Part shown: positions 49,101 through 62,360 of the stretch, piece after piece
How the letters are laid out: each line of letters begins with the position of its first letter
Position numbering within the stretch: the stretch's first letter is position 1
From: Pegea sp. RAD2-039
Lineage: Eukaryota > Chordata > Thaliacea > Salpida > Salpidae
DNA: 64,000 nt
NCBI GenBank assembly: GCA_034620365.1
Contig: JAQGEQ010000045.1
Coordinates: forward strand, 124,001-188,000
Direction of reading: 5' to 3'
The notes under the pieces: model-generated
What the model was told of the DNA's origin: nothing
The model's input: only the letters and a program-made list of their open reading frames with translations
Database searches by the model: none
Translations under genes and position numbers: made by a program

Positions 49101-52100
49101 TCTACAAATAAACAGTTTTATTTGTAATCACTAAGCAACAACTTATCAAGAGTGGCTTACTCGCATGAGACTAAGTCTTCTAGAAGAACTCGTCCAGGTG
49201 AACAAGAGCAAGATGAAGTTCCGTTCTCGTTGTTACAGATGTCACTACAACCACCATTATCAACCAAACACTCATCAATATCTTCACAAGTCACTCCATC
49301 GGTACCAACAGCAAATCCTGCTTGATGGCATCCACATTCATTACCCCCCAAAGTATTGATACAAACTTCAAGGCAGCCTCCGTTATCATCACGGCATTCA
49401 TCAACATCTGAGTTAAAATCATCAGTCAAGTCGTCATAAGACTTCTAGATAAATCGCGAAGCTCACCGCAAGTAAGACCGTCAGTAACGAGAGAAAGTTC
49501 ACCAGGACAGAAGCAATGGAAACTTCCTATTGTGTTGGTGCAGTTATGTGAGCATCCTCCCATGTCAGGATCAGAACATTCATCTCTTAGATCAAACAAG
49601 ACATTTAAAAATAAGTAGTGAAGACTTGAGATGTTTGAACCTTTCACAGATGTGTCCATCAACTAGAATGTAATCAGCTGGAGTATCTGGACATATACAT
49701 TCATATCCTCCAGCGAAGTTCTCGCAAAAAGCAGGAGCAACACAACCTCCGTTGTCAGTCGCACATTCATCAATATCTGTAGGTTTTGATGTCAACAAAT
49801 ATCTTTGATTTAAAGAAGAGATGTACTTACCAGTGCAAGTATCGAACTCTGTGAGTCCGGTATCTGTCTGCCATTCTACGGTGTTGTTGATGAAGTCATA
49901 TTTACAATCAATTCGAGTCAGACCAGCAGCTCCAAACGTTGGTTCAAAACCTTTTAAATTTCATTGATAATTTGATCAGTTTAATTTAGAAATTTTTTAC
50001 CTTCAGGACAGTCTAGATAAGCGATACCCCCTGGCAAGACACGTCCAGTGGCCTCATCAACGCCCCGCATGGAGACATCTTCAACATCAATTGCTGGACA
50101 AGTTGGAACTGGAATCAAAACGTTTCATGTTAATAAAAATTATGTAAAAATTCCCGGAGATGGTTTACGTTCGTTGGGATAAGGACAGACTCCAGCATTG
50201 CACTCAGATTTGAAGCAGCAGCATTCACATTTTGAGTGGATTCCGTCAACGTTACATTGAGCTGGTCCTTCGCCAGAGTCACGTGGGTTCTATAATGAGC
50301 TTCTGTGAAAATGTAAAATCACAAACAAGTCTCTTCTTACTTGAATAAGATCATTGATGCAGGCAAGATCTTGTTTGCATCCTTTTGTGATTGAAGTTGA
50401 GTTACCACGTTTACGAATAGTTGCAAAGCAAGCAGCCTCACTTGGTGGGCAGGTCTACAAATAGAAGCTGTCGACACCAACAAGACAACAAAGAGGAAAG
50501 ACCTACCACAAGATCAACACATTCTTCGTTGCTTTCAACATCAATACAAGTGTAGCATTTGATGACACAACTCAAAGAATCGGATGCCAAGAACATACCA
50601 TCTGGGCAAGTGCATTCATACCCTCCAGCAAAGTTAATACATTCGTATTGGCATCCACCGTTGTTCGTCAAACACTCGTCAATTTCTTAAAAAGATAATT
50701 GAGTGAAGATAACAAAACATCCCTGAGTTAACTGACCAGTGCAGTTATGAGCATCTTCATCGAGAGTGTATCCTTTATCACAGGAACAAGTGTAAAGACC
50801 CCCTGGGATATTTGTACAGATCTGTTCACATTTTTCTGGTTGTTCTTGTTCGAAGCAACTATCTTCAACTGAATTTTTAAAACAACTTTGTAAATAATCT
50901 TTCAATTTTTTTCATCTGCCATCTAAACTTACCGCAAGTATACCCATCAGTATCAATTGCTAGTCCTGGTGGACAGGTACACTCATACCCTGGAGTCAGG
51001 TTGACGCATGTGTGTGAACAACCACCATTTGCATCAGAACACTCATCATAATCAGCACAATCGAAATCAACCTTGAAAATGTTTTCAATACAACAACTCG
51101 ATAATCTAACCAATCAATACTTACTGGAACGAATTCGTTTCCACAAAGACATCTGAATGAACCAAGTGTGTTGACACAAGCATCAGAACAACCTCCATTT
51201 TCAATAGCACATTCGTTGACGTCTGTTTTTCAAAATATTTTGTAGCGAAATTGATTGAGTGATTACTTGATTGTTACTTACCACAAGTCTTTCCATCATT
51301 CACAGTCTCTTCCCCTTCAGGACATAAACAAACGTATGATCCAATAGTGTTTGCGCAATCATCAGAACATCCGCCATTTGAGAAAGCGCATTCATCAACA
51401 TCACAAGTTTTGCCGTCAGACTAATCACCAAATGAGTAAATATGAAAGATAGAGGTGAGTTCGACTTACTGTCATGTAATGGACTTCTTCGGATTGAATA
51501 CAAAGATCAAGATCGAGGAGGAGCTCAAGGTTCAATCCTTCGAAATTCTCGACTTGTCGGTATCTAGATGTATCGCCACCAGCAATTTGTTTCAATTCCT
51601 TCTCGTTGACACGATCGGCTAAACGAAGATTATCATAAGAAGGTATCAAAGTGGATGCTAAAGATACTTACAGACACCAATGGCGAAGGTGGTGGAGCCT
51701 TTAGCATTGAGAGCTTCAAGGGCAGATGGCATATTTGCCTTGTCACTTGAACGTCCGTCTGTCACAACAAGGGTGACCAATGGACGTGATGGTCGGCGAC
51801 CTTGGTCAACTCCAAGACATTCGCGAGCAGTAAAGTCAATAGCAGCAGCTGTTCGAGTGCCTCGTCCACTGTATTCAATGTTCTAATAGAATGAATCGTC
51901 AGTTGAGTAAGATATTGTTTCGTGAAACTTACATCGAGTTTCTCTAAGAAGTCAGCAGTGCTTGTACATTCATTCAATTCAATTCGACTGTATTGGAATC
52001 GGTTATAAGTCACAACCCCAACCTATAATCAGCAGATAAGAGAGTTTATAAATGGCAAAAACATTGTTCTGAATACTAACTCTAACTCCATCTTGACTGA

Positions 52101-54950
52101 TATCAAGTCCATCACAAACTAAGGCGACAAAAGCAAGGACTTTTTGGAAGTTTTCTGCTCCAATTGAGCTTGAAGAATCAAGAATGAACATAAGATCAAT
52201 AACTTGTCCTTGACAAGGGTTCTCAGTAGGACAGGAACATTCGTAAGTTCCATTTAAGTTGGTACAAGTGTGGGAACAGCCACCATTATCTTCAGCACAT
52301 TCATCAACATCTGTATCAAGAATTAGTTAATGACTAGAAACTAAAACCAACTGGAAACTTACCAACACATGCTGAAGCCTCTCCAAGCCATTCTCCTTCT
52401 TGTGATCGTGGTTTTAAGTTGCAGAAGATCTCTTCAATTCCACTAGCTGTTGCATATCCTTCTGGGCATAAAATTTTACAAACGTCTCCGACCTTCAATG
52501 ATCATTATTCAGAAACTTCTAAATCTTTTCAATTTTCAATCTTACTAGATTTCCAGTACAGTCAAGAGCTCCGTTTTCAGGGGAAGTTAGAGTGGAGGTG
52601 TCAGGACATACAACCTCACTGTTTGTTAACTCACATGAGTCTTCAACATTACAATATGACTCGAAGCAGCAGCATCGGCAGACTGATACCTCTCCTTCGT
52701 CGACGCACTTTGAAAGAAGTTTTAAGATCAAATTGTTTGAGAGATTTAACGAAATTTACTTGGTGGTTATCAACAGCGTCTCTTGGGTTTTGTACTTGGT
52801 TATTAGAGCAAGCTTCTGGTTGCTTGCATCTCTTTGAAATTGTGATGTTGCCATTCAATAATCGAGTTTCAGTTTGGCAAGAGCTCTATAAACAGTTTGG
52901 GTTTTATATGATCAACATTTGTGGTTTTCTTTTAAACAAACTTACAGCACTTTCTGGGCATACAACTGTTTCTAGGCATTCTTCATTAGTAGCAGCTCTT
53001 TCGCAAACATAACAAACAACTCCACAAGTTCTTCCATCTCCTCTAAGACCTGATCCATCTGGACATGTGCAGAAGAAGCTTCCTTCTGTGTTGTTACAAG
53101 CGTGCTCGCATCCAGAAAGTCCTTCTAGGCATTCATCGACATCTGAACAATTGTTTCGATAAATATTTTTCTGATTTCATTTTTTGTGTAATTATTTATT
53201 ATTAAACTTTCAAATAATATCGAATTATTAAAACTTGTACAAGTTTACTAATAAAAGTATTACCAAAATGTTCGAAGATAGATTTCAAACAGAAAAAATA
53301 TTTTCAGTTAAATTATCTAAACACTGCCTACGGGTATGTATACACGTATCTTCATTTTATTCGTTGATAGTATGTTGCATTATCGAAGAATAATTTTTAT
53401 CACTGAGACCACGCCCAACAATTTATGATTAAATCTAACAACTTTTATAAACATCAATTTGATTTAATTATCAACTAATAACCAATTACTGAAAGACCAT
53501 TTTAGCAGCTAAAATTGATTTAAATGTCGCAATAAATTGTCTGAAACATACCGATACAAGATACATCATCTTCATCAAGAGTGTAGCCAGCATCACAACT
53601 GCAATAGAAGTCACCGTCGGCTACGTTGTTACATTGATGCATGCAGACATTGTTATTATAGCAGCTATCAGGAACTAGAAAACAGTTTAATATTTTAGTA
53701 TCTAAATTTAAGAGTTAAACAATTTACTTACCACAAGTTGTACCGTCAGCGGCTAAAGCAGAACCAGGTGAACAAGCACAGTTGAAGCTACCGTCTGTGT
53801 TTTCACAGATCTCTGAGCATCCACCATTATTAACATCGCACTCATCAACATCTTTAAAAAAAAAATGTTTAATGAGTAAATTGAAAATCATGATGGTAAT
53901 CTTCCTTACCAACGCATTCAGTACTATCAACTAATGTGTATCCTTCTGAGCATTCACAGTAGTAAGCGCCCATGACATTAACACAAACATCCTGGCAGCC
54001 ACCATTATCTTCAGCACACTCATTAACATCTTCATCGACTTCGCAGTACTGGAAGAAGTTGTTTATGAATAGAACAAACTCTAAAATAGTTAATTACTTT
54101 GTCAAGAAGATCTCCAACAAGACTTGTGAGGTCATCAAAAGATGTTGCCATGAAGACATTGTTATCGCTCGGTTGGGAAGCAATAGTGATAAGCTCTTCG
54201 GTATCAACAGTGGGTCCGACTCCGATGGCAATCACTCGAGTGCACTTCTCTATAAAATAAATTTAGATTCTGTTTCTGACTCGGTAAATTGAGTAACTAA
54301 CTTTTGAGTGCATTAGCTGCAGCTAGAAGTCCTTCTCCATCCTTTGCTTTACCATCAGTAAACACAATTGCAACAGTGGGAACAGCCTGTTCTCTCCAGC
54401 CGTTGAAACCCTAGACAAAATTACATTTTTTAAAAAATAAATAAGTTTGTAATTGAATATACCTGAAGAGAGTGAGTTGCTGTTTCTAGAAGAGCTTTTG
54501 AAGTGTAAGTGCCACGTCCGTAATAAGGAGTGTTTTGGATTTCATCCAAAATTGATACTTTGTCATACATGGTGTTAAAAAATAATCTAAAGTCGACCCA
54601 TGATGTATATCGGGCCACAGCAACTCGAGTTAAGTCTTCCCCAATATCTAAGTTTGAAACAATCTAAAAAAATCAAATATTTGTTGAAATATGCAAATCG
54701 TAAAACAGCATTTACCTCATAAATAAAATCTCTAACTAAAACGAAGTTGTCTGCTCCAATAGAAGCAGAGCTGTCGACAATAAATTGCACATCAGCTTGA
54801 ATGGAGCAAGCTACGATTGAATCTGGAGGAGCTGTAGAGAAGACACGTTTACATTTGAAAGAGATCGAGAAGTCACCACTTACGCGGTGTGAACTCTAAT
54901 GCATAAGCTGATGTCGCAACAAGAAAAATCGCTGCCAAGATTCGATTCAT
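46152..54950 (-). CDS. Secreted protein A: three vWA, about 19 EGF, three Ly6-like, two sushi, C-type lectin, 43 exons
   Basis: Predicted 2,046-residue matrix-type protein. My 43 exons run from 54884-54950 to 46152-46325, and every join keeps frame. Signal peptide [17 protein letters not shown]. vWA1 (about 30-215, MIDAS VDSSAS), EGFs (216-385), Ly6-like (to 470) and sushi-like (to 547). One EGF, vWA2 (595-774, LDSSSS), five EGFs (to 975), Ly6-like (to 1081) and sushi-like (to 1157). Six EGFs (to 1404), Ly6-like, vWA3 (1503-1693, LDSSSS) and three EGFs (to 1828). C-type lectin-like (1829-1947) with [11 protein letters not shown] and VCEQ. Shared C-terminal module (1948-2046). EGF exons are mostly phase 1 with introns near 50 nt and carry DVDEC and NGGC motifs (calcium-binding type). 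Ly6-like modules carry NPR and CRCCC/CECCCF clusters. Base composition is clearly less AT-rich than in paralogs B and C. Role inferred: multi-site adhesion or matrix assembly. Confidence 0.93.
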
Positions 54951-55003
54951 TCTGTAGACAAAATCGATTTAATAACTTCTTTTGTGATAATTAATCAACT
55001 TAC

Positions 55004-55320
55004 TTTTAATCTTTATTTTTTTTCTTTTCTTTTCAACTTTCAATCAGTTTTTTTTTACAGTTAAACTTAATTAAGATTGAGGATTATCCCCTTCTTCGTA
55101 ATTTAACTGAAAAATATAAATTCATGAAAGAAATTTCAAATATTGAATATTTCTGTTGAATAATTTTCTACATAAAATTGTTTTAAACTAAAAACTCTGG
55201 AAACGTTTATAATCAACACAAGCTTACAAATAAAGTTAAGTTAATCAAGTTTAAAATTTTTAAAGTTTTTTTTTAATCCGACTTCTACTAAACTGCTTCT
55301 CGCTGCTTTAAAAGAGGTTT
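55004..55320 (-). other. 5' UTR exon of protein A gene (approximate 5' end)
   Basis: The - strand has a donor AAAA|GTAAGTTG at 55003/55004 and an acceptor TCTACAG one base before the start ATG, defining a 52-nt intron at 54952-55003 inside the 5' UTR. The exon's 5' end is set only by the TATA-like element upstream. Confidence 0.55.
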
Positions 55321-55341
55321 TGAATAAAGATTGGAGATAAG

Positions 55342-55358
55342 TTCAGTTTTTATATACT
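55342..55358 (-). promoter_or_regulatory. Putative TATA box of protein A gene
   Basis: The - strand reads GTATATAAAAACTGAAC, a good TATA match, with the 5' UTR exon starting about 30 nt downstream. Sequence around it is less AT-monotonous than the average of the window, which favours a real element. Confidence 0.55.
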
Positions 55359-55832
55359 ACCAGGTAAAACCCTGAAGGCATATCATTATGAAAGACGTAC
55401 GTATTCAAGTGAGTACATAGTGAGAAGCTGACATCTAGAGATTTAACTTTTTCTCTATTTGTTATTTGTATATATTTTGGTACAAAATTATCTTAGTGTT
55501 TGGACCAATACATTTTTCAAATTTTTTAATTGAACTTATTTTGTAATTTAAAGATAAATATAAAAACAAAATTGTATTCAAGATCACTTTTTTTATTATT
55601 TCAAAACCATAATTAATTAATACATTAATCAAATTCTCAAATGACAAGATTCTAATGAAATAAATTATTCAGTCAATATACATAAGGTTAATACAGAATT
55701 CTTTCATTGTATTGAAGTCATTTTAAATTTCTGTTAACTAAAACAGATACTGCAGTTTAAGAATATTTATTTAATATTAAAGTTGTAAAGACTTTTTCAA
55801 AGCTTTCAATATCGGTTGAGACTAAATTTTAT

Positions 55833-56089
55833 AGAGATTGTCATGTCAAAATCACTTATGCTGTTCAAGAAAAAGCTGAATTGTTATAATATCGCCAACA
55901 TTGCCATTTCTAAACTGTGAATTTTTCTCTTTTACAATACTATGATTCTGTGCAATTCTTCATTGTCATATGCTTTTTCGTTTACACGTCAAATAGATCT
56001 AATTTGTGAGAATGTGTGTTAGCGAGAGGTGCTCTCTTTAGGCACCCTCCTTCACATTTATTGTAATAAATAAATAAATAAATAAATAA
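55833..56089 (+). mobile_element. LINE-A, 5'-truncated copy
   Basis: Starts at AGAGATTGTCATGTCAAAAT, inside the RT C-terminal codons (EIVMSKSLMLFKKKLNCYN), and continues nearly identical to the copy at 59.07-59.33 kb, through the stop codon, 3' UTR hairpin and an AATA tail of six units. Very few changes separate the two, so the insertion is young. Confidence 0.9.
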
Positions 56090-58717
56090 CAAAAATAATT
56101 GTTTGATAAACCATACTTTCGTTAATAAGTTTTATCGTAATCAGTCAAACTTATTTCATTCGATTTAATTTATTTTTTAATTTATAAACTTTAATTAAAT
56201 CATAAATTTAATTTTTAATATATATATAAATTGAACTTGAGTGTTAAAGTAATTTGTCATAATTTGGTATTTTAACTTCTCATCAAGTTTTCTATGTTTT
56301 TTTTTTGGTTTTTCTGGTTTTTAAAATTTCAATTTAAAATATGGTTTTGTTGCTCACTATTTTTTCTATAAAACTCTGAAATAACTAATATATATAGCCC
56401 CTGGCTACAGAATGAGTTGTTCATTTTGTATTCAATAACTTTTTTTACAGATTTTCATGAAAGAAATTTTACTTATCTATAAAACTACATTTAAATAAAC
56501 CAAAACAAAATTTAATTAAATTTTTATTTGCTACAACCTTTTTAATTCTTTTCTATTTTACAACTCTTTTAAAAGACTGCATCAACTGATTAGTGGTATA
56601 AGCAAAATAAACTTGGTCGATATGGGATTAATATACTAATTGATAAAGATTTACTTCAAACAGATTTATTTGGGTTTAAATGAGGTATAAATCATTAGTT
56701 TATAACGGTTATTTTAAGATTTTTTTCAATTAGGTTTAATTATTTGATGAAAAATCTAATTCTTTTTTAGATTATTTATAAAGATTAAGCTTAAGAAATA
56801 CTTAGGGTTTTGTGGGCAAAAATCGAGTATCTTTGATACAAATAAATCGGAGTTTAACTAATTTGAAAATTAGAAATTTAAAAAACTGTTTATACTGCAA
56901 ACATACAACGGCATGTAGATTACCATCTATTGTTGAAATTATGTTTTTTTATTTAATTTCTTAAAAACAAATGAAATGTAAATTTTGAACTTGTGAAGTT
57001 TAAGGCTTCGACCATAAATTTAATAAACTTGCTTCAAAACAATTCATCACAATTCGACTGTATCACGTTTACTAAGACAAGTAACTCAACAATATTTATC
57101 AACTTTAATATTTGAGTTAATCATAAAAATGTTTGTGAAATTTTTATAAGCTTGTTTGCGGTTGGCGTATCTTCAATTTAAAGCAAGAAACAGTATTTGA
57201 ATCACAACAAGAGTTGATGCTTCTATCATAAATATGCTAGCACTTAAATATTACTAAAAGTTAGAAATTATTTTGAAAAATAAGCATTTAAACAGAAAAA
57301 TAAAGCTGAAGTTATTACAACAGATTATATAAATTAATCATTATTATCTTGTCTTTTTACTATATCCTTAAAGCTGTTTTTATATTACGTTTAGTTTAAT
57401 TTTTGCAGAAATCCAATTTAGTAAGAGCTAAAAAAAATGTTCAAAGATAATCTTTCTAAGTATGATAATCACTCACCTAAATCTTTACCTTTTCCTTTTA
57501 TTCATTCGATAAAATATTAGATTCTGAGATATAAATATTTAAAATAAAACTTATGTTGGTATTTTAATACTTAAAATAGTTATCATTGAATCTTCATCTT
57601 TTCATATTTAGTTATTGCATAAATATGAAAGTTTACTTTTGTAATGAAAATGGTAAAATTTAGAGAACTTCAGTTAAAAAAATCGATTATTTAAAACCAA
57701 AAAAATGATTATCCTTCATAAGATTCGAGCTTGTTATTTCTAGGAGTTGGTCTGCTCACGTAGCTACTGTCAGACAGTTTTATCAAATTTGCCAAATCGA
57801 ACAGTGGCTACGGATCGAACGTAAATGAACCCAAAACACAATTATATAAAATTTGAGTTTCTGGCCGAAGTTTTGACAGTCATGTTGCATTTTAGAGCGC
57901 TTTTGACAACAATTAAATCTGAGCAAAAAAAAATATCAGCTTTTATTACTACTCCAAAATTTTTAAAGATTCGTTGATAAAATTAAATTAAATATTTATA
58001 AAAATTTTATAAGTAACTATTGTCTAAAACTTAAATTATATTTCAGTTTATTAAAAAAATCATTAAATGTCCTTAATGATGCAGCTTTTTAGAGACGATT
58101 TAATATTTTACAGAAAGCTGCTACAACCACCAAGTATATTTAAGGTATTTTTATATACTATCAATAATTTATTTACTTTTTTCTGAAACGTTACCATCCA
58201 AAGTGCAAGTAAGTTTATAAATTCAAAATAAATTCAGAACTTTTTATCGCTAAAAGCGAAATAATCTAAAATGATTTTAAAATATAACCTTAAATGAAAA
58301 ATAAGCAAAACTAATGTGCTTACACTTTTAAAATCGAATTAAAAAATAAAGGTTATTTTGGTTTAAATATTTAATAATTTATTTCAATTCTAAAAGCTCC
58401 GAAAAAACTACAATTTTCACGCTTTGACGTTTTTACTTTAACTCAAAAGTACCTATTTATCAAAACTTTTACATTTGAGTAAAGTATAATAAAATTATAC
58501 TTTGTTAATTCTTGGTGATTCTAGAAGTCATGGCTTCGAGTAGACTCAGTAAGAGCTCACAAAACTCTTCATCTTTTAGGAGTAGATCACTAAAAAGGTA
58601 AAAGTATAAAATCTGAAGATGAAATTATAGATAAATTGTAAATAGTTGACCTATTTTATATTGTTTTTATTTCATTTATTTCAAAATGTTTAACAACTTA
58701 TTGTAAAATAAACTAAC
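56090..58717. other. Intergenic, no gene seen
   Basis: AT-rich sequence. No gene or clear repeat was recognised. Confidence 0.45.
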
Positions 58718-58725
58718 ATTGTCTA

Positions 58726-59301
58726 ATGCTTATATCATTTTTTTAAACCCTCTAAAGTAAAAATCGAATCTGTTCAGGCAACATTTACGAGATTGGTTTG
58801 CAGGAAACTTAATATCAAATACGAGAGTTATAAGCATCGTCTCAGCTTCTTCAATATAGATACTTTGGAAATCCGAAGAATTAAATACGACCTTATTCTG
58901 ATTTTTAAAATTATTCACAACCTAATTGATCTTCAGTTTGATGACTTTTTCTCCATTAGTCCCTCCCTCAAGTTATATCTACATCTTAATAAGCCTACTC
59001 CACCAGCTACGTTAACCAGATTTAGTTTTTTCTCATACCGCACAATCAGTACATGGAACAATCTGCCATCAGAGATTGTCATGTCAAAATCACTTATGCT
59101 GTTCAAGAAAAAGCTGAATTGTTATAATATCGCCAACATTGCCATTTCTAAACTGTGAATTTTTCTCTTTTACAATACTATGATTCTGTGCAGTTCTTCA
59201 TTGTCATATACTTTTTCGTTTACACGTCAAATAGATCTAATTGTGAGAATGTGTGTTAGCGAGAGGTGCTCTCTTTAGGCACCCTCCTTCACATTTATTG
59301 T

Positions 59302-59329
<28 letters not shown>
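58726..59329 (+). mobile_element. LINE-A, longest copy, RT C-terminus plus 3' UTR
   Basis: An open frame from about 58749 to 59158 reads KIESVQATFTRL, YESYKHRLSFFNIDTLEIRR, LILIFKIIHNL, then FSYRTISTWNNLPSEIVMS and a stop. This is the typical end of a CR1/L2/Jockey-type reverse transcriptase. The 3' UTR holds the hairpin GAGGTGC...GCACCCTC, then TTTATTGTAATAAATAAATA and further AATA units. The octamer ATTGTCTA occurs at 58718-58725 and 59330-59337, a possible target-site duplication. Upstream RT and endonuclease domains are missing (5' truncation). Confidence 0.9.
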
Positions 59330-59332
<3 letters not shown>

Positions 59333-59337
59333 GTCTA

Positions 59338-62300
59338 GCCGCTTAAGTATTTTAAGACCACTTTAGAAAGATTTCTCTGTAAAACAAGTTTTTCTTGTCT
59401 TGCTATTGAGAAGAATTTGAAACTAACTGATGAGGTAACTTAATTAATTTTCAATTATTTGCTCTTTATACCAGCTTCTCAATCTTTTGCATTCATAAAA
59501 ATTTTAATTCTTTTTAAGAATTTTGTTTAAATGTCTTTAATATTAAAACTGCTACCAACGCTTTTATAATAATGAGGTTTCATGATTATGGTATTTTATA
59601 GCAATATTTATTATATATCATTTGTCAGTGTTGTTAAAAACCCATTTTCTGATAAACTTTTTATTTGAATAAAATAGTTGTTTAGGAATTTGAAATACCA
59701 AAAAACTCATAAACCTAAACCAAATTGATATTTAAAAAGTATAAGCTTTTAGCTTACATATAGATTTAAAATTTGATTTCAACATATACCATCAAAGAAT
59801 TTCTGATTTCCGAATAGTATTTTCGAAATGAATTGTTGAATTTCAAATTTCACAAGATTATTGAAATACAAGAAGCCTAGTCTAGCCAAACTTTCATGAC
59901 CTATAAATTTATCAAAATCTAAAATGTGATTAATCAAAGTACACCTGATGTATATATCTAACATTGAACTCAAGTGGTACAAATTGGTTGATTTAAATCT
60001 AGATAATTTAAATCTGTTATTTTTACGGTTAATATTTGCAGCTTAAAGTTAATTAAAGAAATATTTATTAATTTTTCTGTAAATTAATTTAGTATCTTTT
60101 AAATTTTGATAAAAAAAGTAGCTTATATTTTAGAAACTAAACTTTAGAGATGTATTTAAAACACTAAACATAATTAACAACGAAAAACAAAATAGTTTTG
60201 TTGACCACTAAGGTAATAATTCTGGCTGTATAAGATGTTTTTAATTATCTTATTCAGTTTTTTTTTTTTGAGGTAAAATTCTTTGATTGAAATATTTTAA
60301 ATCGTATCTGTAAAATCACAACTAGAAATATATTCAGTAAAAGAAATCATGATATAGGTGTTTTAAAATTATCTTGCCACAACATAAAAATTTCTTAAAA
60401 ATCTTTTTTTTTCAAACAAGTTTTCAATGATAGTCATAAATATCCTGTTTAACATCTGAGACTTTTGATGAAAAAAGGTTTCGAATAATTTCAAATGTTT
60501 AATAAATTTACAAATACTGACAAATCATTTCCTTCTGAATCTATAACACCTTAATAATGTTTATTCTTAAAATGGATTAAAGACTTTTTTTGGTATTATC
60601 GTAATTAGAAGTCTACAGAAAAACACAGCATCTGATAACGATGAAAATACTAGATAGAAAAAATTCATTACTGTGTGATTTCACTTGTCATGAATTTGTT
60701 GTTCAACAAACATACAGATGATAAAACAATCTCTCTTCTGATATTTTAAGGGTTTTAAAGAATAATCCTTATTTTGTTCGCAGCTACAACTGACAAGTCA
60801 ATCAAAATTACTTTCAAGTTGGTGCTTATTCTCTTTCAATCTTAAAAGTTTTAAATATGAAATCTTTATCTCTGCTAGTAGTGGTTGGTGAATATTCTAG
60901 ATAAAAAAATTAAACCCTGGTAAAAACTGAAACAAAATTTTGGTTAAGTATTATGTCAACGAGTTAAAGATTTAGATTCTGGTGAAAGACATAAACTCTG
61001 ATTTTCAGTTTTTATTTTTATTTGACCATTTTGGTAAGTGACTCAACTTTCAGACTCACTGAAGCAAAGATTGAAATTTTATCTTTCACAGATTCAATCT
61101 TTAAAAGAATTTCTAAAAGAGAATTATAATTTCAACATTTAAATCTTTTAAATTTTTAATTTGTAAAAAATCTTATAAGATAGACAATTACTCATCCTTT
61201 AATGACTAATCTAAGGACTTGTTTCACATTTTACAAAAATTAATCACTGATTACGGACCGTGTTTTCGATTTTCTATTGGCAGTACCTTGAACTCAAAGA
61301 TGTAAAAATATCTAATGTTAAAATTGATGTAAAATGATATCAAAAAAACTTTAATTATTTCAAATTTGTAGTAGTTTAAGGCATAAAAGTAGAAAAAAGG
61401 TTAATAAGTTGTTATCGGGTTAGAACTAAAATTGTTTAGTATTAAACAAGTAATATTTATATAAGTGCCAAAGGCGTATAAAAAACGTTATTATATCTAA
61501 AGTATTTCTATTTCTATTGAGAACAAACTTAGCTTTGAGAATAATAGAAAATCCACAAAATAATCTAGTTTATTTCTATCGAATATATCAACAGAGTTTT
61601 TGAAAATATTTTCTATCTTCTAATTATCCAAAATATCAAAAATAAGAGAAATCTTTTATAAGGTTTTATGTAAGAACCACAAAGTTCACATAAACTTCAA
61701 AATTGCTTCAGTTGTCTTCATACTTTTAAAAATACTTTCTAATTACAAATTTTTATTGATGCTTCAAATATTGAAATCAAATACAAGAGTTGGTGAATAT
61801 AATCTGAATAAAATATATTTTTATTTAATTTAAATAACATTTTGACTACAAATAAATTGTGCTTTTATCTCAATTTGCCAGTTTAGCTACTGTAATATTA
61901 TTTTGTATTTATTTCAGCTCTGGTTTCCGAGGTTAGATGGCTTGATAAAATTTCTTAATCTTCAAAAATATTACAAGCCGGTTTTTTAAATCAAAAAGTT
62001 ACTTCAATGCCTTTAAAAGTTTGTTGGTGTTGTTAATTTCCTTCCTTTTTATTTCTATTAACTTTCTTGTGTTTAAAAAGTAACCTTAAATTTACTGATC
62101 GAAATTTTGATTTAGTAATTACTTAATTGTTGTTATCTTAAAAGTATTAGTTAAATAAAAGAATTTTAATATAAAAGCAAATAGAATTAGAGAATTTGAA
62201 ATGTATTTGATACAATTAAAATTGAAAATAGTTTAAAACGAGATCTTGTTTAGCTTTTTATATAAATTTAATCCATGAAACCATTTTTAATTAAGTAAAA

Positions 62301-62360
62301 ACAGATTAGAAGTTCGACATTCAGATCTTACATGAAATTAAGAACCATCAAAATTTTAAA
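59338..62360. other. Intergenic, no gene seen
   Basis: About 3 kb of AT-rich sequence. Small open frames have no protein-like content. Nothing else was recognised. Confidence 0.45.

Noticed and set aside
52419..53012. 197-codon open frame on the + strand
   Set aside because: It lies antisense to protein A exons for a Ly6-like module, a sushi-like domain and an EGF, which have family motifs and frame-consistent splicing. It has no protein-like features of its own.
57740..57830. Imperfect inverted repeat GTAGCTACTGT...CAGTGGCTAC
   Set aside because: Short, with mismatches, no target duplication and no second copy seen. Could be chance.
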